Source: Prorocentrum cordatum
Taxonomy: Eukaryota > Sar > Dinophyceae > Prorocentrales > Prorocentraceae
Reading direction: 5' to 3'
Length of the DNA stretch: 64,000 nucleotides
Assembly: GCA_963575745.1 (NCBI GenBank)
Contig: CAUYUJ010014337.1
Span: 304,321 to 368,320, forward strand
Positions 19,775 to 30,045 of this stretch are shown here, piece after piece. The translations under genes and the position numbers were made by a program. Position 1 is the first letter of the stretch. Each line of letters begins with the position of its first letter. The notes under the pieces were generated by a model that worked only from the letters and a program-made list of their open reading frames with translations, had not been told where the DNA came from and did not search any database.

Positions 19775-20165
19775 ACATAGACTGCAAAACGTGGGATGAA
19801 CAACATAAGTTGCACGACGTGGATTGCACAACGCAGATTGCACACCATATGTTTCGCCACACACATTGCACCACATAGATTGCACGATCCGCGTTGCAAA
19901 ACATGCGTTGCAGCACGTGGGTTACACAACATGCATTCCACAACTCAGGTCGCATAACATGTATCGCACCACGTATAGTTCACAACAACTATTGGCCCAC
20001 AGAGGATGCACAACATACGCCGCACACGCAGATCACATCACATCTAACGCACATCATAGAATGCACAACGTCGGCTGTGCAGCGTGAAGTGCTCCACGTA
20101 AATGGCGCCGCATATCAAACACCGCACAGATTGCACGACCTACGCGAATTCAGATAGAAAGCACC
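19775..20165. repeat. TTGCACAACATAG satellite, locus 3
   Basis: Nearly 400 bases of degenerate units of about 20 bp (GATTGCACAACGCAGATTGC type). It starts a few bases beyond the 5' end of the retroelement leader. Confidence 0.8.
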
Positions 20166-20287
20166 ACATGGACTACTAGAACAAAAAGGTGCTTGGTCTC
20201 CACGGTGGCTACCATTCCGTATGATAGGAGCCACTTCCCTCACCCGACCGGCGACAAACCCGGGACCATGCGGCCCCCGCGTCCCAC

Positions 20288-20465
20288 CATTTTCCAAGGG
20301 CTCCCAACTTCGCGCTTCGCGCTCCGCGAAGCGCGAAGCGCGAATAACTTCGCGCTCTCGCGCCGCCCCCCCAAAGGGAGAAAAGGAGGACGAGGAGGAG
20401 GGGGAGAAGGAGCGAGGACCGCGAAGCGCGAATAACTTCGCGCCCTCGAGGGCGCCCTTGGCAAC
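20288..20465. repeat. IR-J palindromic element, copy 1
   Basis: Termini AAGGGCTCCC and GGGCGCCCTTG are inverted. Inside are nested palindromes of CGCGAAGCGCGAATAAC and CTTCGCGCTTCGCG. A second copy in the same orientation lies at 39543-39717. Confidence 0.85.
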
Positions 20466-20895
20466 ATGCACGTTGCACCAAAATCTGGATCATGCGCGGA
20501 CGCCCCGCGAAAAACTCTGCAGGGGTTTTTCGCAGGGACGGTCGGGGGAGGGGGGGGGGGGCAGCGTCTTCCCTGCTGTGCGTAACGCAAACAAGCCTTA
20601 CAAACACGGACAACAACAAAGACATGTGCGTTTTTAACGGGAGGGGGCGTGGGGCGCATAGTGCCTGCTGCCCGCAGGCCTACAATCCCTGTCAAAACAA
20701 ACGCATGATTGCGGGTGTACGCCACCCACACACATAAGACAATGCTCGCGCATCCGCCGACACTGCTCGATGGTTTTTGGCAACAGTGGTGGCGGTGTCG
20801 ACATATTGCCCAATGTGGCGCATAGTTTGCAAATGGCGCGCGTGGCACAAGCGGCAAGTCTCGCGGGCATCGCGCAGTAGGCTAGCGCGCGCATC
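20466..20895. other. Unassigned stretch
   Basis: Contains a poly-G run (20548-20561). No coding or repeat signal otherwise. Confidence 0.4.
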
Positions 20896-21095
20896 GTTTC
20901 CCGATAGTTATCGACGGCGGCCCCTTTATTTGTGCTGAGACCCAGGTGCTACTTATGCAATGGGAAAACGAAGGGGGGGGGGTGAGCGACACAGCGTCTG
21001 TGTTGAATCCCGATGGTTGTCGATGGCGGCCCCTGTCCATGCTGGGACCCGGGTGATACTGATGTGTTGGGATGGCGGGTGGGGGTGAGCGACAA
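20895..21095. repeat. Tandem pair of about 105 bp
   Basis: Two diverged units, each with CGATRGTTRTCGAYGGCGGC, a GGGACCCGGGTG-type middle and GGGGTGAGCGACA. Confidence 0.75.
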
Positions 21096-21399
21096 GGCTG
21101 GTTGCGTGTGGGTTTGTTGACCCGTCCCTTGTGTCCCTGCACCTGGACGGGGGGGGGTTTTCGCGACCCATGGAGACCCCAAAACGACAGAAAATGAACC
21201 ATTTGAAAACCCCAGAAGGCCTCCTGGAGGGTCGCGGGCCTTTTTCTGTATTTCCGGTCATTTTTCCCAACATTCAATGTGGGGGTCTCATCGCACACTC
21301 CCCACGCACGCATGATCTCGTCACCTTCGTCATCCATACTATCGTTATTGTTCCTCCTCCTCCCGTCTCTTGGCCTCCTTTGCGCACCCACACGCCCGC

Positions 21400-21444
21400 G
21401 CACCCATCACCATCATCATCACCATCATCATCACCGCCAACAGT

Positions 21445-21483
<39 letters not shown>

Positions 21484-21720
21484 GTCATCATCATCATCAT
21501 CCTCATCCTCATCACTACCGTCCCCGACATGGGCAAACCGCGCAGGAGCAGACCACCAACACGCACACACACACCATCATCACCAGCATCATCTTCATCA
21601 TCACCATCATCGCCACCATCATGCACCCACTCACGCTCACACACTCACTCACCACCAGTCATCATCGTCATCATCGCCATCATCATCATCACCACGCACA
21701 CCCACACACTCACGCACTGA
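21400..21720. repeat. CAT/CAC trinucleotide array
   Basis: (CAT)n with CAC and CACACA interruptions. His/Ile/Ser-rich frames are artefacts. Confidence 0.95.
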
Positions 21721-21749
21721 CCTTGAGGACGATCGCCCCTTCCCTGTCG

Positions 21750-22310
21750 GGCCCGCGCGCTTCAAGTTTGCAGCTTGAGCGGGTCATCAGAAACACCTAC
21801 GACACACAGCACTTGACCGACCCAACGAAAGCAAATCGCGAAGATCAGTCGAACGGGGGCTTCGTTTATAGACTCGTGAGGAAGTTTCAGCGAAAGCCCC
21901 CCCCTTAGGGGATCCGCGCTCCACTTTGGCAATCCGAGCGGTTCATCGGCAAAATCTATCAGGCATAGCATTTGATGACCCCGAAGGGGACAATCCTGAG
22001 GATATATCCAGCGGGGTTTCGTGCGCGAGCGAATTGCGAAAAATTCCCTGGCGGGAGCCCCCTCCCACTGTGTGGGGCCACGCCTCACGTGTGCAATTCG
22101 ACCGCGTCATCGGAAACATCTGCCAAGAATCGCACCTGAGCACCCCGGAAGGACGAATCGCGAGGCTGTCTTCAGAGGGGTGCCACCTCCGTGATTCAAT
22201 TGCGAGGAAGTCCCAGGCGCCCCCCCCCCCCCCTACGGGGCCCGCACATTACGTTTGCAACCCGAACGGGTCACCGGCAAACTCTACCAAGAAGCATAAC
22301 ACTTGAACGC
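21750..22310. repeat. Three to four degenerate units of about 165 bp
   Basis: Each unit holds GGGCCCGCRC, a TTTGCARCYYGAGCGGGTCA core, and a CAYTTGA end with CCCCGAAGGG. Units start near 21750, 21907, 22070 and 22237. Confidence 0.75.
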
Positions 22311-22556
22311 TGCTTCCCGCTGCTCGGAAAGAGGAGGCTGTTCCCGCGGGCATGTCGGATGAGCAGTGGTGGCTGCGCCTCTACGTCATGCTCCCCCGCG
22401 CCAGTCGCATGTGGAACATGCTGATCCTGCGGCCGCCCACGCGAAGAGTTCCTGGGCCGCGGGCCGCCAGCGTCCCTGCGGAAGACGTTCGGGGAGTTCG
22501 ACAAGAGAGCGGTGAACTCCAGGAGGGCTGGAGCGGAGCAACTCGCGGTAAAACTG
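22285..22556 (+). pseudogene. Possible exon with one frame change (plus strand)
   Basis: A protein-like stretch starts as MSDEQWWLRLYVMLPRASR (22351) and runs to MWNMLILRPP. It then continues in another frame as REEFLGRGPPASLRKTFGEF and NSRRAGAEQLAVKLQ, ending at CTGCAGG/GTTGTC (22552-22563), a possible GT donor. The frame change lies in the GC-rich run near 22430-22442. This is the only plus-strand coding candidate of any quality in the window. No family is recognised. Confidence 0.3.
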
Positions 22557-23240
22557 CAGGGTTGTCCCAACGGCTTCCTCCCGCGCCCCAGCGGCTTGTG
22601 GGGTTGTCCCAGTGGCCTGGCCCGCGGGGTTGCCCCAACGGCGTCGCGATCCGGCCATCGGAGAACGCACCAATTCTGGCCCGGCGAGGGTGCAACGGAA
22701 AATCGGCATGCGTGCCCCGGCCAAAAAGAAGAAGAGGTGCATGAGGACAACAGGCGGGATGGAGATGAGGAAAGGGAAGAAAGAGGAAGATGTGGGACGA
22801 GGAGGAGGAAAAGGACAAGGAGGAGGAGAAGGCACGCAACGACGAGGACGAGAACGAGGAGGGGACGGAGGACAAGGAGGAGGAGGAGGCGCAACAGAGG
22901 GCGGGAGGAGGGCCTCCGCCAGGGCGAAGAGGAAAAAACGAGGGGCAAACTGAATATATTCTCGGGCGGGGTCCGACCGCCGGACTAATTTCTGAAAACA
23001 ACTGGTCAAACAACGTTTTATATAAACCAGCAAAAAAACCGGCCCGCTAGGCGCGATCCGTGTGAACTGTGCGTGTGTGCGCGTGTGCCAAAATTTGCCT
23101 CTAGACGCCAGCTCACCCAACAACTGGGGAGCCCACCCGCCAGCCAACCAACCAGCCAACCAGCCCTGCCCGGTGCATAATTGTCCAGGATATGTCCCAC
23201 ACCGCTGGGCCCGGATTGATAGAATGACTGCAGGGCGGGG
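22557..23240. other. Unassigned stretch, partly purine-rich
   Basis: A diverged tandem pair around GGGGTTGTCCCA at 22558-22650, a GAGGA-rich tract at 22755-22935 and nothing else recognised. Confidence 0.45.
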
Positions 23241-23249
23241 AAGGGAGGA

Positions 23250-23665
23250 GCGTGACGGAATGGAATTGAATGGAATGGAAAGAATGGACTGGAATTGCAT
23301 GAAATGGATGGGAGCCGGGCGCGGAGGGACGAGCGGGCGGGCGGGCGGGCGAGCGGGCAGGCGTGCAGACGTGCGGGTAACTGTTTTGTGAGGAGGGAGG
23401 GGGGGGGAGGGGGACGAGGGAGGAAGGAGGAGAGAGGAGAATGGATGAGGGAGGAAGAGGGAGGGAGAAGGACGACCCAGAGCCGGAAGCCCGGACCCCT
23501 GGGCCCAGGGGGAGTGGAAGAAAGGTGCATCGCGTGCATACCAGTCGGGCCCAGGGGGGGGGGTAGGAGATGGAGGAGGAGGAGGAGGAGGAGGAGGAGG
23601 AGGAGGACAAGGAGGAGGAGGAGGACAAGGAGGAGGAGGAGGAGGAGGAGGAGGGCGGAGGAGGG
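23250..23665. repeat. GGAAT repeat and purine (GGA/GGGAGG) array
   Basis: (GGAAT)n-like units at 23255-23310, (GGGC)n at 23335-23355, and purine-rich GAGGAGG units at 23390-23470 and 23570-23665. Confidence 0.9.
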
Positions 23666-24055
23666 GGAGAAATCACATAAACGGGGGCGAAGACAGGGGC
23701 GCCTCTCGTGCACCTTCTGCCTGCCTCCCTCTTGCTCCTCCTTCTCCTCCCTTCCTCCGAGGGGCGCCGCCGCTGTGGGCCTGAGTCGTCTCCTCGAACG
23801 GCATGCAACCGCTCCCGTTGATGCCCACGTCGGGGTGAAACCGCCGGCCCCCTCGTCGGGGCGCCCGGCGGCGAGACGCCCCCCTGCGGCCGGCCGCCTT
23901 GCAGATGCCCTACCGTTCTGCTCGCTCACCAGACATCTTTGTTTTCGTTTTGCTGTTGGTTGTGGTATACCTGTTTTCCTGTACCTCCCCCTGCCAAAAC
24001 GAAAACAAGACACAGCCGAAGTCCAGCAAAACAGCGTTTAGGTCCAGCCCTGAAA
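23666..24055. other. Unassigned stretch
   Basis: No coding or repeat signal recognised. Confidence 0.4.
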
Positions 24056-24059
24056 CTCA

Positions 24060-24210
24060 AGACACATATGTTTGGCAATGTTCTGCCTCTGGAGGCCCTC
24101 GCCGGGCCCCGGGAGCGTCAAAAAACGACTCAGGATGCCCAGCCGGTCCTGGGGAAGGTCTCTGGACCTCCAGGGGCCGGCGTTGCGATAAACTCACGAC
24201 GTCGGATCTG
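24060..24210. repeat. IR-H element, copy 1
   Basis: Contains the family core CTCTGGAGGCCCTCGCC, a GTCA...AACGACTC centre and the TCCAGGGG arm. Related copies: 28285-28400, 38515-38690, 39038-39200, 48290-48460, 51600-51920 (interrupted) and 56165-56335. Two copies (24.1, 38.5 kb) read one way and five the other. Confidence 0.7.
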
Positions 24211-24315
24211 AGGGTTCGCGCTGCCCCGCTGCCCTGGGGCCCGTTCTGCCATCATTCGCGACAGCGCCTGTTAACGCCCCTGGCCCCCGCCCAGTTCTCC
24301 TTGCCTCCCCCCCCA

Positions 24316-24460
24316 CGTCACGTCACGCTTTGCGCCGGCGCCGTCTGGGAATTGGCCATTCCTAAGCATTCCCAGACGGAACTGGCGCGAATCGTCACGT
24401 GACTAGCCGCCCTTCCTCCCCAGTCACGCCCGTATTGGCCAGAGGATAAAACAATGGTCT
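24316..24460. repeat. IR-L element, copy 2
   Basis: Arms of about 34 bp: CACGTCACGCTTTGCGCC and its near-complement GGCGCGAATCGTCACGTG, both with a CCGTCTGGGAAT-type inner part. The tail GCCAGAGGATAAAACAATGG matches that of the copy at 7498-7645. Confidence 0.85.
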
Positions 24461-24579
24461 GCTGCCTACTCTGTCGCCCATCCCTCCTTCCTTCCTGCTG
24501 TGTCTGCTTGGGGGGGGCCACGGCGCAAGGAAACGAAAACACTACACACACAGGGGGGCAATCCGAGCCCGCCTTCGGC

Positions 24580-24780
24580 AGCATTTCATGGGAGCTTCCC
24601 ATACCATCTTGACGACCCTTGCGAATCTACGCTCACCGACGCTGGCCAATGCGAATCGACGCTGCATCGACGCCGCATCGACGCCAGCCAGCAATAAACA
24701 GGCGCTGCCTCATCGGCTCCCGGACCCTCATCGGCGCTACAGTAGCCGACGCGAAAGACGGAATTCAGAGGGTGCACGAG
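24580..24780. repeat. IR-F element, copy 1
   Basis: Termini CATGGGAGCTTCCCAT and GAGGCTCCCG flank a minisatellite of CATCGACGC-type units (24615-24690) and an ATTCAGAGGGT block. Other copies: 27560-27790 and 46400-46625. Confidence 0.8.
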
Positions 24781-24784
24781 GCTC

Positions 24785-24850
24785 CCGCTCCTCCTCCTCC
24801 TCCTCCTCCTCCTCCTCCTCCTCCTCCTCCTCCTCCTCCTCCTCCTCCCT
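24785..24850. repeat. CCT trinucleotide array
   Basis: A pure (CCT)n run of about 60 bases. Confidence 0.97.
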
Positions 24851-25004
24851 GTTTCGTTACGAGCCCTCTGCCCGCTCCAGCCAGCTCTGGGAGCCCCGAG
24901 CGAGCCCCAGCCGGGAGGGTCCACGAGAGGCCTGCCTCCGGGGGGCGCCAAGAGGCCGAGCAAGAGGGCCCAGTGAGGTCAACACGGTCAAGGATGGCAC
25001 CAAT

Positions 25005-25165
25005 GTGAAGGGGCCCAGGGACACACAACACACACACACACACACACAAATCCCAGGGTTCCCCATATTTTCACATATTTGTTGGACGGTCGTCTTCCCC
25101 CAACTTCACATAGTTTCCCATATTTTCCTGGGAATCGAAGATCTCTGTGTGCTTTTGTTCCCTCC
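25005..25165. repeat. (CA)n plus CCCATATTTTC repeat, copy 1
   Basis: GTGAAGGGGCCC, a (CA)n tract and a tail with CCCATATTTTC and CCTGGGAATCGA. The same order occurs at 59845-60030. Confidence 0.8.
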
Positions 25166-26040
25166 TGACAATGTGCCTCCAAAACAACTTCAACAACCAA
25201 CCAGGCGACTACCAGAAACAATGATAGCATCAACATGCTTGACCAGTGGGGGCTCGACCGCAAGACACCTTCCGCAAGAAGCCCAAGCCTGGACCCAGGA
25301 CGTCCATTGCTTTTTGATGTGGGAGCGTCACGCCTTCCATATCAAAACCATCGAAACCCAAGAAACCCAGAGCGCCCTAGAGGCAAGCAGTGTGTGTCTT
25401 GGCATGGGTTTCCAATGTACGGTCCAAGATGGCACCAGTATGCCTGGAAAGCGACCTCAACAACCAACCAGGCGACTACCAGAAGCAGTGATGGCACATA
25501 TGCTCCAGGAATAAGCCAACACGGCCAAACAAGGAGAACGCAGCTCACAAGATGGCACCGCGAGACCTGGAAACGGGCCGCAAAAGGCCAGCAAGGTCCC
25601 AATATGGGTCACCCCAGCAACCCTTGAATCTAAACATGTTGGCATCTCTTCGGCATCCATCTTGGTCTTCCGCCCACCTCGGCCGGATTTTCGCTGGCGG
25701 AAGCCCCCCCGTTTTACTCCCGCTGGCTCCCGCCAGCCTCCCGACACCTTCCTTCGACCCTCGAAGACGAAACGATTGTCTGGAACGTCCACTATGGTCC
25801 CAGTATAGCCCAAAGAGAGGTTAGCTCAGCCTTCCTTCGACCCTCAAAGACGAAGCCCTTCCTGGAACAGCCGCTACGATCCCAATGTGGGCCATAGAGA
25901 AGTGGCAGCGCAGCCATGGGGTGCTGGCGGCAGAAGGAGGCAGCCCTTCCGATGAACAGGGCGGTGTAGTAGTGGATCCGCGGCTCCTGCAGCAGGACCT
26001 CTTGTGGCATGACTCATGACCGACAAGATGGGCAGGAGAC
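25166..26040. other. Unassigned stretch with small duplications
   Basis: CAACAACCAACCAGGCGACT occurs at about 25190 and 25468. An 82-bp tandem pair starts with CCTTCCTTCGACCCTC (25747 and 25829). The block 25345-25430 (AAAACCATCGAAACCCA) recurs at 42235-42310. No coding signal. Confidence 0.5.
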
Positions 26041-26044
26041 ACAT

Positions 26045-26045
26045 C

Positions 26046-26090
<45 letters not shown>

Positions 26091-26105
26091 TAATAATAAT
26101 AACAA
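26045..26105. repeat. AAT trinucleotide repeat
   Basis: (AAT)n interrupted once by GAT. Confidence 0.97.
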
Positions 26106-26122
26106 ACGCAACACACATAGAT

Positions 26123-26262
26123 GTTTGGCGTTCCGCGCAGCTTTCTTGGATTTGCGCTGGACCCCCCTCACTGGCGCGCGGAGCGCGCCAAGGGCGGCGC
26201 CGGAGGCGCTGCTAGAGGGTCCTGGCGCGGGTCCGAGAAATCCGCGCGGAGCGCCAAAAGTT
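26123..26262. repeat. IR-C hairpin element, copy 1
   Basis: Outer arms TTTGGCGTTCCGCGC and GCGCGGAGCGCCAAAA are inverted, with inner palindromes CTGGCGCGCGGAGCGC and GGCGGCGCCGGAGGCGC. Other copies: 28100-28225, 41477-41607, 45495-45632, 55871-56008 (reverse orientation), and a partial at 26680-26775. Confidence 0.85.
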
Positions 26263-27015
26263 TCTGTTCACGCCGCTGTTCTTCTTCGCGATGAGCAGCA
26301 CGATGCCCACCGCTCGCGCCGTGCACACAAGCACCACGGAGGGTGGCTTGCTGTGTGCGGCCTCCGAGGGCCCTCCCCGGACCCCGGGTCTCTGGGCAGG
26401 CTGGAGAGCCAGTCCCCGGGGAGGGGTCCAGACCTGTGGGGCTACGCGTTTCGAAGAAGCAGCACAAGGCATGACCTCGGGGGTCTCTGGGGGCGGGGTC
26501 CGAAAACGGCAGCGGCCGCTATTGGGCAGGCGACTCCTCTGTCTCGCAAGGATGACGCCCGCGGCGACACCGACAGCCGACCCTGTTCAGAAGAATGGGC
26601 GGGAACTGCTCTCGGTCTTCGCCATCCCCCTCTCGGTACCTCGTATGGCTGGAAACAATACACGTAAACATAAGCTTGCGGAGTGCAGTGCGGATTTGTC
26701 GGATCTGCGCTGGAACCCCAGCGCCGCAGGCGCCGCCAGGGGGGCCCTCCATCCAAGATGTCCACGTGGACCTCCACGAGCTTATGCTCCTGCAGCTTTG
26801 CCCGCTTCGGACTGCGGTCGTGCGGAACCTCGCAGCGCAGGGCCCGGCCCTGCCAGACAGCCCCCAGCAGACAGCCCAGCCCTGGCCCCCCAAAACGGCC
26901 AGGCCTCCCCTCAAAACGGCCAAGCCTGGGCCTTGGTGTGCTGCGGTGTGCTGCGGCGGCGCACAGCCGCAGGGTTCGTGTCGTGGCGACGTCGGCGATG
27001 GTTTCTGACACCGCG
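26263..27015. other. Unassigned stretch with a partial IR-C copy
   Basis: A diverged IR-C piece lies at 26680-26775 (GGATCTGCGCTGGAACCCC). The rest has open frames on both strands without motifs. Confidence 0.4.
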
Positions 27016-27017
27016 TG

Positions 27018-27250
27018 GTGAACGTTTTCTGATTCGGCGTTTCGATATTGGGCGGAAGGGGGAGGGGGGAGGGGGGGGTGTCTGGCTCCGGACCTCTGCT
27101 TTATGCGACCGTTTGCAACAGTGCGTCTTATGCGGGAGACTCCACCTGCTCGAAACAGGCGCCCAAAGCAACTAAGATCTACTCCATGGGGAGGAGGGGG
27201 GGTACGACGGCCAGCGCCGATCGGAAAAACAATGAAGAAGAAAACGATCA
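27018..27250. repeat. IR-E element, copy 1
   Basis: Left end TTCTGATTCGGCGTTTCG with ATTGGGCGGAA, core TTTGCAACAGTGCGTC, GAAACAGGCGCCCAAA and GATCTACTCCATGGGG, right end GCGCCGATCGGAAAAAC. Other copies in the same orientation: 32375-32590, 46728-46950, 52545-52700 and 59775-60175. Confidence 0.85.
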
Positions 27251-27555
27251 CGTGGATCACTCCACCCTTTTTGGTTCTAAACATTGCACGCCCACGAAAT
27301 CGAAATCCGCCTGCGACATTGCAGGGCTTTTACTCAAAGCAAGCACCACTTTCTGGTATTCATTGTGTGGCGCTGCCTTTCTGCGCGCGCCTGCCTAGGC
27401 TTGAAATTCTAAATCCGCGGAACGCGCTCCTGGTATGATCAGGCTGCGCTCCTCGCGGTAATGCTGCGCATCTGGTGAGGCAGATGAGACACATGCACCC
27501 TGAACGACTGGCGGCTTGCAGATCACCAGATCGTTCCACATTGGCCGGTACTGTT
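27251..27555. other. Unassigned stretch
   Basis: No repeat or coding signal recognised. Confidence 0.4.
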
Positions 27556-27559
27556 CTGC

Positions 27560-27790
27560 GGCAAACTCATGGGAGCCTCTCATATCACGCTCAAACACTC
27601 GAATCGACGCTCAAACACTCGAATCGACGCTAGATCGACGCTGATCGACGCTACATCGACGCGAACCGATGCCCATCGACGGTAAATCGGCACTATCTCA
27701 TCGACTACCATGCGCTGGTCGATGCGAATGCACTCGAAAGACGTCATTACGAGGGTATGCAGGGCCCTTATGACCTGCTACGAGGAGACA
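27560..27790. repeat. IR-F element, copy 2
   Basis: Starts CATGGGAGCCTCTCATA, contains AATCGACGCT minisatellite units (27595-27690) and ends near GAGGGTATGCAGGGCCC. Confidence 0.75.
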
Positions 27791-27924
27791 CTGGGCCGCT
27801 GGCGGACTTCAGCCGTCAACGCCGCGACCACCCGCGGCGCGGCCACAGCCGCGCCGACACGACACGAACTGAACGCACTCCCAAGGCGCCCTCCTCAGGC
27901 TGCCGACGCGGAGACCCCAGGCCC

Positions 27925-28085
27925 ATGCCACTCCTCCTCCTCCTCCTCCTCCTCCTCCTTCTCCTCCACCTTCCTCCTCCTCCTCCTCCTCCTCCCCCTC
28001 CTCCTCCACCCTCCTCCTCCTCCTCCTCCAGCTCCTCCTCCAGCTCCTCCTCCAGCTCCTCCTCCTCCTCTTCCTGCTCCTGCTC
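27925..28085. repeat. CCT/CTC array with CAGCTC units
   Basis: About 160 bases of CCT with four AGCTCCTCCTCC units. Confidence 0.95.
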
Positions 28086-28099
28086 ATCAGGCTCTCGGG

Positions 28100-28225
28100 G
28101 GTGCTCGCGGGTTTCTTGGATCGGCACTGTGCCCCCCCCCCTCTAGCGCACGGAGCGCACCAGGGGCGGCGCCAGGGGCGCCGCCAGGGGGGGGGGGCCC
28201 AGCGCCCATCCACGAAATCCACGCA
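28100..28225. repeat. IR-C element, copy 2
   Basis: TTTCTTGGATCGGCACTG on the left and CCATCCACGAAATCC on the right, with the inner GGCGGCGCCAGGGGCGCC palindrome. Confidence 0.75.
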
Positions 28226-28284
28226 GGCCTCCGAACCTGCCCGCCGTGGCCAGACCCCACGAACTGCCAGTCCGGACCCCCCCC

Positions 28285-28400
28285 TTCGCCATCTCCGGAT
28301 CCCAGACGTCGTGATTCTTCGTGACGTGCACCCTCAGAGGTCTGATCACCTTTCCTGGGACTGGCTTCTCGGCCTGTGGCGAAAAAAAAACTCCTGGATC
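28285..28400. repeat. IR-H element, copy 2 (partial)
   Basis: CCAGACGTCGTGATTC, CACCCTCAGAGGTC and the GGCTTCTCGGCCTG end place it in the IR-H family. Confidence 0.55.
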
Positions 28401-28420
28401 TCAAGGTCCTTCGCCTTCCC

Positions 28421-28645
28421 TTATATTGCATCTTCGGGGAACCTCGTCTGTCCCGTCGCGACCGCATCCGCGGCGAATCCGTGTCGAATCCATGTCGGAC
28501 TCGTCGAATCCGCGTCGAATACACGTCGAATCCGCGTCGAATCCAGGCCGAATCCGAGTCGAGTGCGCCTCGCGTTCGCGTCGGACAAAAGAAAACACAT
28601 TGTTCCGGGACAGACGAAGTCCCCCGAAGATGCAATGTAACGTAC
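28421..28645. mobile_element. IR-M element with about 30-bp terminal inverted repeats
   Basis: Left arm TTATATTGCATCTTCGGGG then ACCTCGTCTGTCCC (to 28455); right arm is the inverted counterpart GGGACAGACGAAGTCC then CCCCGAAGATGCAATGTAA (28610-28643). Two or three mismatches separate the arms. The interior is a minisatellite of GTCGAATCC units. The right arm abuts the end of the EEP exon on the minus strand, where the first intron-like bases are GTACGT. Confidence 0.8.
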
Positions 28646-28851
28646 TCTCCTCTTTGCAACACGGCCTTGTACTTCGCCATGCTATCGTCCGCTACCAGCA
28701 GCTGGATGAACCGGCTGCTCAGCTCCTGCACTGCGATGACGTCGGCGTCGCACTCCCGCAGGATCCTCGCCACCTCATTCACGCGCGCCTGCCGGGTAAC
28801 GCGGCCAGGCGAATACAACAAATCGAGCAGGGACGATTCAAACAATCCGCC
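28646..28851 (-). CDS. Exon of an endonuclease/exonuclease/phosphatase (EEP) fold protein
   Basis: On the minus strand a 65-residue segment reads FESSLLDLLYSPGRV, then QARVNEVARILRECDADVIA and VQELSSRFIQLLV, ending at KAVLQRGE. The pattern R...I..IL....DVI..QE is the second conserved block of the EEP fold (as in DNase I, exonuclease III and LINE endonucleases), the glutamate of QE being a metal ligand. A possible acceptor TCCCACAG lies at 28859-28852. The reading runs into the IR-M element, where GTACGT (about 28652) could be the donor. The first EEP block is found at 31886-32010 on the same strand, so one gene with a 3-kb intron is plausible. Whether it is a host gene or part of a LINE is open. 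Confidence 0.6.
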
Positions 28852-28989
28852 AGCCCCCCTGTGGGACCATCAGACTGCGGGGCTTAGGCTTGCTGCCCCC
28901 GTGCCAGTTCCAGCTTCAAGTTTCCAACGTGATTGTTCAGCTTCTGCTTTCTACTGTAAATTGCTGAAGCTCGCGCGAGGGTGTGTGTG

Positions 28990-29640
28990 TGTGTGACCCA
29001 AACCACCCTCCGGGTGGTCTCAGGATTCCTGAGCGGGTCGTGGGACAACTAAATACGGAAGTTTCGTGCCCCTAATCAAACCCCTACTGTTACGCGATGT
29101 ACCAAAGCCCGAGGCCATAACTCGTGCAAAGTATTTCAGATTCTCGCCCCCGATGCCATAACCCGTCGACATCTACACGAGATGTGCGTCCCTGAGGCCA
29201 TAAAACTCGTAACACCAAAACTCAGCATTCGCAAACTACTCCGAATTGCGATCCGTGGTAAATTACATCAGGCACGCGCCCCAAAGCCATCATACAACCG
29301 AAAACATTACGCGACATTCGCGTCCCCGAGGCGATGATACAATGTGTGTGTGCCCGAATCCACGACTTTTGTAAATGACAGTAATCGTGTCGTCGAGGCC
29401 ACCACCCCTAGCACATGACATAACATTCGCGTCCCCGAGGTCACGCTCCTTAATGAATTATGCCACACTTGCGTCCCCCAAGCCATCATCATGTGGCACA
29501 AAACGCCAGATTGGCGTCCCCGTACGTTAAGCCCCTTTGGGGTATCCGAAACCACGATCCCACGTACATTACGCTGCATTCGCGCCCACGAGACCCCGAT
29601 ATCTTGCAAATGTAGCAGTATATCGCTGCTGAAGAATAAT
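28990..29640. repeat. Degenerate minisatellite with GCGTCCCCGAGGCC
   Basis: Units of about 55-60 bp share ACATTCGCGTCCCCGAGGCC or variants (about 29090, 29150, 29190, 29280, 29320, 29395, 29435, 29475, 29515). A short (GT)n lies at 28981-28995. Confidence 0.7.
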
Positions 29641-29749
29641 TACCTAACAGCGAAGATGATAGGCTTCTAGTGGAGTCAAAAGAGAGCATCATGACTCCCC
29701 AGGGGGGTCTGGGCAGATGCCGGACGGGTGCCGCGGGAATCAGGGAACT

Positions 29750-30045
29750 CCGTTTTAGCCAACAGTAACGCACTTCGTGGTCTTCGAGTTCCCAGAACTC
29801 CATTCCCGGGCATGATTTTGAATGCCCAGAGCCAACTGCAGGCCACTTCGTGTTCTTCGAGTTCCCAGAAATCCATTCCCGGGCCACATTTTTGAATGCC
29901 CGGAGCCAACTGTAGGCCACTTCGTGGTCTTCGAGTTCCCAGAACTCCATTCTGGGCATGATTTTGAATGCCCAGAGCCAACTGGAGGCCACTTCGTGTT
30001 CTTCGAATTCCCAGAACTCCATTCCCGGGCCACATTTTGAATGCT
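29750..30045. repeat. Four tandem units of about 78 bp
   Basis: Each unit contains CACTTCGTGKTCTTCGAGTT, CCAGAAMTCCATTCCCGGGC and TTTTGAATGCCC. No coding meaning is assigned. Confidence 0.9.
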
